Positions 15,987 through 21,843 of a stretch of DNA of 31,364 nt are shown here, in pieces. The stretch is from positions 1-31,364 of the forward strand of contig CALBSQ010000309.1 in assembly GCA_937967325.1 (NCBI GenBank). Reading direction: 5' to 3'. Each line of letters begins with the position of its first letter. Position 1 is the stretch's first letter. A program made the translations under genes and the position numbers. This DNA is from an uncultured Chloroflexota bacterium (GTDB lineage Bacteria; Chloroflexota; UBA4733). The notes below the pieces were generated by a model. The model did no database searches, was not told where the DNA came from, and was given only the letters and a program-made list of their open reading frames with translations.

Positions 15987-17195
15987 ATGGCATGCCGGGA
16001 GGTAGTGTACCCGTGGACGCAGACGATTCGGCAGCGGTGTCCCGCGTTGAGCCAGCCGCAGGCGGCGGTGTTGGCGTTGTGGAGTCTGGGGATGGTGCTG
16101 GCACGCAGTTGCGCCGTGAGCGCCGTGAGCCTCTTCTTGGCGGCGTGGCAGGGGCGTCCAGAGAACACCGTGCGCCAGCAGTTGCGGGAGTGGTGCTACC
16201 CGGCGGACAAGAAGCGCGGCGACCAGCGGCAGGAACTGGATGTCACCACCTGCTTTGTGCCCTTGTTGCGCTGGGTGTTGGCCGGCTACCGCGGGACGCA
16301 ACTGGCCTTGGCGCTGGATGCCACCAGTCTGGGCGAACGCTTCGTCGTCCTGACCCTGAGCGTCGTGTACCGGGGTTGCGCCATCCCGGTCGCCTGGCAG
16401 ATCCTGCTGGCCAATCAGCCGGCGTCTTGGCGCCCGCACTGGTTGCGCCTCTTGCGGCAGATCCGGCCGGCTGTCCCCGCCCAGATGACGGTCATCGTCC
16501 TGGCCGATCGCGGCTTGTACGCCCGCTGGCTGTTCTCGCGCATTCGACGGCTGGGCTGGCATCCCTTCCTGCGCGTCAACGCCCAGGGCAGCTTCCGTCC
16601 CGCCTGTGCCCGCGCCGGGCGGCGCTTGTCCAGCTTCGTGCCCCGGCCCGGCACGGCCTGGCAGGGGACCGGCGTCGCCTTCGCCGGCCCCCAGCGCCGG
16701 CTCTCCTGCACCCTGCTGGCCTGCTGGCAGGAGGGCTGCAAAGATCCCTGGCTGCTCCTGACCGACCTGCCGCCCGAGGCGGCGGAGGCGGGGTGGTATG
16801 GCCTGCGCGCCTGGATCGAGCAAGGCTTCAAGATCACCAAGCGAGCCGGCTGGCAGTGGCAGCGCACCCGCATGGACGACCCCGAGCGGGCCGCCCGCCT
16901 CTGGTTGGCGGTCGCGGTGGCGACGCTGTGGCTGCTCCTGGTCGGCGGCGCGGCCGAGGATACCATCCCCGACAGCACGCTCCTCGACCTCGACCCCATC
17001 CTGGCCGATCAGCGCCGGCAGCGCCAGGCCACCCGCTTGCGCCTGGTCGGCGTCTTCCGGCGTGGCTGGACCCAGATCCTCGTCGCCTTGCTCAATCACC
17101 AGCCGCTCCCTTCGGGTATCTTCGACCCAGACCCCTGGCCGCCCACGCCAGGCCCGCTCCAACTCCCCCTCCCAGGCCTCGACGATGACGCCTGA
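15987..17195 (+). CDS. IS4-family transposase
   Basis: This 402-residue DDE transposase carries out cut-and-paste movement of the surrounding IS. The catalytic triad is Asp111 (ALALDATSLGE), Asp174 (VLADRGLY) and Glu278. The diagnostic YREK signature of the IS4 family is complete (Tyr271-x2-Arg274-x3-Glu278-x6-Lys285, in YGLRAWIEQGFKITK). ATG 15987 with AGGAGGGG just upstream is preferred; ATG 15942 would add 15 residues. No frame disruption is visible. Confidence 0.92.
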   Translation: MACREVVYPWTQTIRQRCPALSQPQAAVLALWSLGMVLARSCAVSAVSLFLAAWQGRPENTVRQQLREWCYPADKKRGDQRQELDVTTCFVPLLRWVLAGYRGTQLALALDATSLGERFVVLTLSVVYRGCAIPVAWQILLANQPASWRPHWLRLLRQIRPAVPAQMTVIVLADRGLYARWLFSRIRRLGWHPFLRVNAQGSFRPACARAGRRLSSFVPRPGTAWQGTGVAFAGPQRRLSCTLLACWQEGCKDPWLLLTDLPPEAAEAGWYGLRAWIEQGFKITKRAGWQWQRTRMDDPERAARLWLAVAVATLWLLLVGGAAEDTIPDSTLLDLDPILADQRRQRQATRLRLVGVFRRGWTQILVALLNHQPLPSGIFDPDPWPPTPGPLQLPLPGLDDDA

Positions 17196-17200
17196 TCCAA

Positions 17201-17218
17201 AAACCTACCCTTTAAAGC
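17201..17218. repeat. IS4 terminal inverted repeat, right
   Basis: Reverse complement GCTTTAAAGGGTAGGTTT pairs with the left terminal repeat at 15880. Confidence 0.88.
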
Positions 17219-17227
17219 GGGGGGATA
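17219..17227. repeat. 9-bp target-site duplication, right copy
   Basis: GGGGGGATA abuts the right end of the IS4 element. Confidence 0.88.
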
Positions 17228-17499
17228 GGCGCCGAAGGACCCGGCGAACGTCCGTCGCTGACACTACGGAGTACGGCAGCGAAAGCGCCGCACCGTGATG
17301 ACCAGCCGGACGCGCCAGCCTCGCCACGGCAAATCGAGCGGGCGGCGGCGGTAGCTATCGTGGACCTGTTCGCTCAGCTCGCCGCGGGCCGGGCAGCGAC
17401 CGCCTGCCGAATCACCAACCCGCCGTCCGCGCCCATCGGCCGCATCGCTGAGTCCTCTCGCGCTCCTTGCGCGACCTGCCTCAGCGCCCGTGCCAGCCT

Positions 17500-17521
17500 T
17501 CCCACTGAGTGCGGGAGAGCC
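17500..17521. repeat. ISL3 terminal inverted repeat, right
   Basis: Reverse complement begins GGCTCTCCCGCACTCAG and pairs with the left end at 14442. Confidence 0.8.
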
Positions 17522-17606
17522 GATATCTGCCTTGTTGTTGACACGTGGATAGCTTGGTCGGCTATTCCTGCCGCGCCCGCGATGGCGGCGGTTCTGGCGC
17601 CGACCG

Positions 17607-17644
17607 GCCGACCACGGACGGCAGCGCTCGTGCCAAAGCGCTGG
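17607..17644. repeat. 38-bp direct repeat, copy 1
   Basis: Identical over 38 bp to 17681-17718, starting 74 bp apart. Each copy contains two AGCGCT palindromes separated by eight bases. The pair lies between the ISL3 right end and the small gene at 17739. No coding frame here is convincing. A duplication scar or a tandem protein-binding site are both possible. Confidence 0.75.
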
Positions 17645-17680
17645 CGCGGTCGCGCGGGCGCTGATGGCGCGCGGGATGGA

Positions 17681-17718
17681 GCCGACCACGGACGGCAGCG
17701 CTCGTGCCAAAGCGCTGG
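17681..17718. repeat. 38-bp direct repeat, copy 2
   Basis: Second exact copy, ending 20 bp before the start codon of the small gene at 17739, so it may overlap that gene's promoter. Confidence 0.75.
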
Positions 17719-17738
17719 GGTCGCTGTACCATAGGGGG

Positions 17739-17999
17739 ATGGACCGGCCCGCGCAGTCCGATCGTCCGGCACACTACCGCGTCCGCGTGGCGTCGCCCGT
17801 CGGCGGCTTCTGCGCCCACGAGCACTCTGATCAAGTCGAGGCGCTGGCCTGTGCCCTGAAGACCTTCTGCGGGCTGCCCTGGCGCGTCGTGCGGGTCGAG
17901 GACACCGGCCTCGCCGCCGAGACCACACCGGAGGCCGCCGACGAGACCGCATTCGCGCAACTGGTGCGCGACGTGCGCCAGCGCGTAAAGACAAGCTAG
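17739..17999 (+). CDS. Small hypothetical protein
   Basis: This 86-residue soluble protein has no family I recognise. It has a short beta-like start (HYRVRVASPVGGF), a possible helix (SDQVEALACALKTF), a strand (WRVVRVEDTG) and an acidic helical C-terminus ending RDVRQRVKTS. The start at ATG 17739 is preceded by AGGGGG; a longer reading from 17664 would run through the repeat DNA and is less likely. It could be an orphan cargo gene, and the gene assignment itself is moderate. Confidence 0.5.
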   Translation: MDRPAQSDRPAHYRVRVASPVGGFCAHEHSDQVEALACALKTFCGLPWRVVRVEDTGLAAETTPEAADETAFAQLVRDVRQRVKTS

Positions 18000-18373
18000 C
18001 GTTCCCCGCGCCGCTCCTGATGATCCTTGGCAAGGCCAGCGTGCGCCGAATGGCTGCGTCCGCTGTAGCGGTTATCCGACGCGCCGTTTCCTACTGGCCT
18101 GGGGTGTCCTGATCGCCGTCATGGTGTCGGCTGCGCCGGTCCTGGCGCGGCCCGCGCCCGATTGCCCGCTCATCCTCGACTCCGGGACCCCGCGTCGGCC
18201 CACTGACGGGCCAGGGCGACATCTGCCGGGCAGGTGATTAGGCGTCGGGGCCGCCAGACCGCACTGGCGCCCGCTACGGGCCACCGGACAACCGGGTGCA
18301 GCGAGCGCACCCGACCGTTCGATGCTGTGCCTGGCGAGCACCAAAGTGTCGGCGCCTCTGTGCGCGCTCGCGG
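18000..18373. other. Non-coding stretch upstream of the SOS promoter
   Basis: No complete gene is visible. One plus-strand frame (about 18085-18240) reads like a signal peptide (RRFLLAWGVLIAVMVSAAPV, then LARPAPDCP) but has no start codon and stops after about 50 codons; it may be the remnant of a secreted-protein gene. Confidence 0.35.
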
Positions 18374-18403
18374 TTGACATCTTGAACATTCGTTCCTTAT
18401 TAT
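18374..18403 (+). promoter_or_regulatory. SOS (LexA-type) promoter of the imu cassette
   Basis: TTGACA (18374-18379) and TATTAT (18398-18403) form a near-consensus promoter with an 18-bp spacer. Between them lies GAACATTCGTTC (18384-18395), a perfect match to the GAAC-N4-GTTC LexA box of Gram-positive-type SOS systems. A repressor bound there would block RNA polymerase directly. GGAGG at 18415-18419 and ATG at 18429 follow. Confidence 0.8.
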
Positions 18404-18428
18404 TCCCTCCGGATGGAGGGCGCGGGCA

Positions 18429-19355
18429 ATGGCCGAATCGGTGGCACGCCTCACATCTGAGGAGCGCAAGCGACGTCTGGAGGCCGTCCTCGCCGAGATC
18501 GCGCGGCGCTTTGGACTCGCCGCGGTGTATCCTCTCCGCCAGGCGCGTCCGGACCGCACCGCACGCGCTGTCCCTACCGGTTCGGTCAGCCTGGACCGCG
18601 CCACCGGGATCGGCGGCATCCCGCGCGGTCGGCTCACTGAGCTGAGCGGCCCCCCGTCATGCGGCAAGCGCACGCTCGTGGCCCACATCGTCGCCCACGC
18701 CTTCTCCGCCGACCGCCTCCACCGCTGCGGCGCGAGCCTGCAGGACCTTCTCCTCGCCGTCCCCGAGACCGGCGCCGAGGCCCTGGCCATGGTGGAATTG
18801 CTCGCACAGTCGGCCGGCCTCGACGCCATCATCCTCGATGCCCTGCCTTTCGCCAGCTGCCTGATGCCGTCGTGCTCCGGCACGCTGTTGCTCGCCCGCG
18901 TCCTGTGGCGCATCGTCACCGCCCTGCGCGACGCCCCGCCCGCCGCCGTCTTCGTGCAGGAGGCGCCCGGCTTTGACAGCCGGGCACGAAGCGGCAGCCG
19001 CGCCCTCCCCCACGCCGCGGCCATGCGGCTCCTGCTCCGGCCGGAGGCGCCGCTCCTCGACCGCAGCGGCCTCGTCTGCGGGCTGCGGGTGCGTGCCGAG
19101 ATCCTGGCGAACAAGCTGGCGCTGCCCTCGCCCCCCGCCACCTTCGAGCTCGATGATCGGGCCGGCATCCGCCGCTCGGTCGAGGTGCTCGACGCCGCCC
19201 GCGCCGCCGGGCTGATCGCCCAGCACCCCCTCGGCCTCCTGGCTGGGGAGGTCCTGCTCGGGCGCAACCGGGCGCAGGCGGCAGCCCGGCTGGCGGCGGA
19301 GCCGGCGCTACGGGCGCACCTGGAGGGCCAGCTCGGTGCGCCTCGGCTACCTTGA
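18429..19355 (+). CDS. imuA: ImuA-like RecA-fold protein (possibly internally shortened)
   Basis: This 308-residue RecA-like protein is the first gene of an imuA-imuB-dnaE2 translesion mutasome cassette. The RecA core is clear: TGSVSLDRATGIGGIPRGR (about 50-68), then P-loop GPPSCGKRT (74-82), in which Arg follows the Lys where Thr/Ser is usual. A Walker-B-like AIILDALPF comes later. Between the P-loop helix and SADRLHRCGASLQDLLLAVPE the usual strand carrying the catalytic acidic residue (IDAEHALDP-type in RecA) is missing, about 16 residues. ATP hydrolysis is therefore doubtful. GGAGG stands nine bases before the ATG, behind the SOS promoter. The 3' end overlaps imuB by 20 bp. Confidence 0.78.
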   Translation: MAESVARLTSEERKRRLEAVLAEIARRFGLAAVYPLRQARPDRTARAVPTGSVSLDRATGIGGIPRGRLTELSGPPSCGKRTLVAHIVAHAFSADRLHRCGASLQDLLLAVPETGAEALAMVELLAQSAGLDAIILDALPFASCLMPSCSGTLLLARVLWRIVTALRDAPPAAVFVQEAPGFDSRARSGSRALPHAAAMRLLLRPEAPLLDRSGLVCGLRVRAEILANKLALPSPPATFELDDRAGIRRSVEVLDAARAAGLIAQHPLGLLAGEVLLGRNRAQAAARLAAEPALRAHLEGQLGAPRLP

Positions 19356-20601
19356 ACTCGCCCGATCCGGTCGCGACATCGTGGCGGTGCTGGCCCCGTT
19401 CAGCCCCGCCGTCGAGCCGGACGGGAGCACGGCGGCGTATTTCGACGCGGATGGAATGGACCGGCTCTTCGGTCCCCTGCCGCGGTATGGGCGGCGAATT
19501 CTCGCGGCGGCCGGTGGTGTGGAGGCGCGGCTGGGCATCGGGCCGGGGAAGTGGTTTGCCTGGGCCGCCGCCCGCCGGGCGGAACCGGGGGCCGTGCGCA
19601 ATATCGCCCCGGCCGGCGCGGCCCCCTTCGCGAGCGATCTCCCCCTCGACTGGCTGCCGCTGCCGGCCAAGGCGGTGACAATGCTGACCGCGCTCGGCAT
19701 CCGCACCGTGGGCCAGTTCGCGGCCTTGCCGTCCGAGACGCTGGCGCCGCGGCTGGGGCGGGAGTCTCTGCTCGCGCACCGGATCGCCGGGGGCGACGAC
19801 CCACGTCCCCTCGAGCCGCCACTGGAAGACACGCCGGCCCTGCTCGCCGTGGCCGCGGACCTGCTCGCGGGGCTCTGTCGCCCCCTCCGCGCCGACGGCC
19901 GGACGTTCGGCGCCATCGCCCTGGCCCTCGAATCGGAAGACGGGCGGCGCGTGCACGCCAGGCGCCACCTGGCCTACCCGGCGGACACGGCCGCGGCGGC
20001 CACGATCCTGCGCGCCATGGTCGAGGAGCTGGCGCGCGCGCCCGTGGCGGCCGTCACGGTCACGCTGACGGGTCTCGCCGCGCTGGTGGGCGAGCAGCTC
20101 TCCCTGCTCCCGGATGTGACCGCCCAGCGCCACCGCCGCCAGCGCGTGGAGCGGACCGTTGACGAGCTGCTGCGCCGCTACCCCGGCCACCTGGGCCGCC
20201 TCACCGCCACGGCTCCCCATGCGCCCTTGCCGGAACAGCGCTGGCGATTCGCCGTCGCGCAACCTGGGGAGGCGGTGCGCCTGGTGCGGCGGGGACGCCG
20301 GCGCGCGGTGTACCTTGACGGGCGCTGGGAGACGGTGGTGGCGAGTCAGCGAGTCTGGCAGGTCGATCTGTGGTGGCCCCGGCCGCGGCGGCGGCGCTAC
20401 GTGCGGATCGAGACGCGGACCGGCCGGCGCCTCACCCTGTATTACGACTCGCTGGAGCGCGGCTGGTTCCTCGCCGACCGGCTGGACGAGGCCATCATGG
20501 CCGCGCCGTACGCCGAGCTGCACCTGCATTCCTGCTTCTCGCTGCTCGACGGCGCATGCCAGCCCGACGCGCTCGCGGCGCGGGCGTCGGCGCTGGGCTA
20601 G
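19336..20601 (+). CDS. imuB: ImuB-like Y-family polymerase homologue, N-terminally shortened
   Basis: ImuB is a catalytically inactive Y-family protein that bridges the mutasome to the sliding clamp. Recognisable parts are FSPAVEPDGSTAAYFDADGM (about 22-41), a palm/thumb region with LGIGPGKWFAWAAA and a helix-hairpin-helix (LTALGIRTVGQFAALPSETL). A little-finger-like region and the C-terminal WPRPRRRRYVRIET segment follow. The protein joins its start to the FSPAVEPDG region after only about 20 residues. Typical ImuB has roughly 80-100 more residues here, so a deletion is likely. The same frame runs without a stop into the start of dnaE2 (ATG 20497) and ends at TAG 20599-20601. The start is GTG 19336, overlapping imuA. 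Confidence 0.7.
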   Translation: MRLGYLELARSGRDIVAVLAPFSPAVEPDGSTAAYFDADGMDRLFGPLPRYGRRILAAAGGVEARLGIGPGKWFAWAAARRAEPGAVRNIAPAGAAPFASDLPLDWLPLPAKAVTMLTALGIRTVGQFAALPSETLAPRLGRESLLAHRIAGGDDPRPLEPPLEDTPALLAVAADLLAGLCRPLRADGRTFGAIALALESEDGRRVHARRHLAYPADTAAAATILRAMVEELARAPVAAVTVTLTGLAALVGEQLSLLPDVTAQRHRRQRVERTVDELLRRYPGHLGRLTATAPHAPLPEQRWRFAVAQPGEAVRLVRRGRRRAVYLDGRWETVVASQRVWQVDLWWPRPRRRRYVRIETRTGRRLTLYYDSLERGWFLADRLDEAIMAAPYAELHLHSCFSLLDGACQPDALAARASALG

Positions 20602-21280
20602 GGCGCGCTCGCGCTCACCGACCACGAGGCGCTCTACGGGGCGGTCCGCTTCCAGCGCGCCTGCCGCGAGCGCGGCCTTCGCGCCGTCGTCGGCGCCTTC
20701 GACCCCTTCGGCCCGGAACGGCGCCACCTGCTCTGGCGGCTGCTAGCGCTCCCCCGCGGCCGGCCCGGCCAGGCGCCCCTGCCAGTGGAGGTGCCGGAGC
20801 CGGCGATCGCGCTGCCAGAGACCACCGAGGCGGAACAGACCTACTTGGACTACGCCCTCCTGGGCATGTGCCTGGATCGGCACGTGATCGCGCTCTACCG
20901 GCGGCAGCGGCAGCTCCTGCATGTCACCCCCTCGCATCGACTCGTCCGGCGTCGGGACGGGGAGCGGATACGGGTGGCCGGGCTGGTGGTCTGCCGCCAG
21001 GCCCCCGCAACCGCCAACTGCGTCCTGTTCCTCAGCCTGGAGGAAGAGTGGGGGCTGGCGAACGTCGTCGTCCGGCCGGGCATCCGGGGGCGCTACCGCG
21101 AGCAGGTCCGCCACGCGCCTATGCTGCTGGTCGAGGGGGCGACTCCAGCGGGAGGGCAGCGTCGTGAGCGTGCTGGCCGACCAGGTGCGCCCGTTCGCCC
21201 CCTCCACCAACCAGCCACCGGAGGAGACGGGTGACGGATCGCGGGCCGAGCTTCGCGCCCTGGCCCACAACTTTCGCTAA
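20497..21280 (+). pseudogene. dnaE2: dnaE2 remnant: PHP stub joined to C-terminal OB region
   Basis: From ATG 20497 the frame gives the PHP start of error-prone polymerase DnaE2 (YAELHLHSCFSLLDGACQPD), then TAG at 20599-20601 where Tyr is expected. It continues in frame as GALALTDHEALYGAVRFQRA, then GLRAVVGAF. At about 20700 it switches directly to the C-terminal part (DPFGPERRHLLWRL), followed by an OB-fold-like RVAGLVVCRQAPATAN, then LFLSLEEEWGLANVVVRP. The whole catalytic core (about 800 residues) is absent. A five-G run at 21135-21139 carries one extra base. Correcting it restores RLQREGSVVSVLADQVRPF and the normal end at 21280. Non-functional as a polymerase. Confidence 0.9.
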
Positions 21281-21795
21281 GGTAGAGATGCGGTCTCTTG
21301 AAAGCCGCGCACGCGTCGTGTAGCGAGGGAACGGGAAGTAGCCGAGCGATGGCGATGACGTAGCGCAGCGCCCGGTATGAGCCACGGGAGTGCAGGCTTT
21401 ACGGCTTTCCGCGCAGAGCCGAGAGGATGGTTCGCGTCCGGGAGTTGATCTGCCTTGACTGACCGCTGATATCCACCACCTTCGCATCAGTAGCAGTCAC
21501 GCACTTCCCCTTACCAACTCTTACCAACTTAGGACCAGACGACGACCATGAATGCCCACCAGGGAGCGAGCCCGAAATCGACCAACGTCCAGTGGAGCAG
21601 AGTATGGAGTGAGATCGCCTACTGCGACGGCAGCACCGCAGCCGGTAGCTCGGCCAGCGGCAGCCCTCCCTCACCTAGTCCGATACCGCCGCACATGGCC
21701 ACCCGAGCATGGATATCGCCTCCCTCGTGCTCCTAATGAGGCGTAAAGGTGTCAGCTTCGTCACTGTCGTCCATCGTATGTACTACGACACAGAC
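21281..21795. other. Gene-free stretch between imu remnant and Tad operon
   Basis: About 515 bp with several short frames on both strands, none with family resemblance, a good start signal or codon use like the neighbours. The region appears somewhat less GC-rich than its flanks (for example 21480-21560). I see no tRNA, terminal repeat or CRISPR unit. It probably represents decayed DNA. Confidence 0.4.
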
Positions 21796-21833
21796 GGCAC
21801 CGGAGGCGGCCACTCAGATGTGGCCCTGGTGCC
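21796..21833 (-). terminator. Two-part hairpin after the Tad operon
   Basis: Outer arms GGCACC (21796-21801) and GGTGCC (21828-21833) and inner arms GGCCAC (21808-21813) and GTGGCC (21820-21825) form an interrupted GC-rich hairpin. It lies 11 bases beyond the stop codon of the LysM-BTAD gene. There is no T-run, so if it terminates transcription it is not a canonical intrinsic terminator. Confidence 0.4.
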
Positions 21834-21843
21834 CTGCATAGCC

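Larger units (their letters stand above)
15880..17218 (+). mobile_element. IS4-family insertion sequence, apparently complete
   Basis: This 1,339-bp element has 18-bp terminal inverted repeats (17 of 18 identical), a single full-length transposase gene and a 9-bp direct repeat GGGGGGATA immediately outside both ends. It is inserted inside the ISL3 transposase gene, so it arrived later. All parts needed for mobility appear present. Confidence 0.9.
14536..17445 (-). pseudogene. ISL3-family transposase, broken by IS4, stops and a frameshift
   Basis: Read on the minus strand, the N-terminal zinc-binding region (YRRRPLDLPWRGWRVRL, then VRRFRC) lies right of the IS4 copy; the rest lies left of it. 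If the IS4 copy and one duplicate are removed, the frame runs straight through the junction. DDE residues are recognisable: GVDELALRRG, VVVRDRAGAY and STGPVEGHV. A helix-turn-helix insertion (EGQSIARIAREMRMERRTV) is typical. Defects: TAG at 17264-17266, TAA at 15655-15657 where Tyr is expected, TAG at 15064-15066 where Trp is expected, a probable frameshift near 17390 and a lost zinc Cys (CPAR for CPxC). The start at 17445 is a guess. It cannot make an active transposase. Confidence 0.88.
14442..17521 (-). mobile_element. ISL3-family insertion sequence, inactive and interrupted by IS4
   Basis: The element is bounded by imperfect 22-bp terminal inverted repeats beginning GGCTCTCCCGCACTC (20 of 22 identical), matching the GGCTCTT-type ends of the ISL3 family. 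It encodes a broken ISL3 transposase on the minus strand. Subtracting the nested IS4 copy and one 9-bp duplication leaves about 1.73 kb, a normal size for the family. The 8 bases outside the ends (TGCAATTG left, GATATCTG right) do not match, so the original target duplication is lost or one end was rearranged. Confidence 0.85.

Noticed and set aside
14434..17529. Target-site duplication of the ISL3 element
   Set aside because: The 8-bp flanks TGCAATTG and GATATCTG do not match.
17607..17718. CRISPR-like array
   Set aside because: Only two units, no further spacers, no cas genes.
18085..18240. Secreted protein gene with signal-peptide-like sequence
   Set aside because: No in-frame start codon or ribosome-binding site, and the frame ends after about 50 codons.
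15064..20601. Stop-codon recoding (Tyr or Trp positions read as TAG/TAA)
   Set aside because: Both TAG and TAA occur, at sites of different expected residues, only in genes that also have deletions, insertions or frameshifts; intact genes nearby use normal stops.
18916..20727. 603-codon minus-strand frame opposite imuA/imuB
   Set aside because: Low-complexity antisense shadow; the plus strand carries recognisable RecA-like and Y-family motifs.
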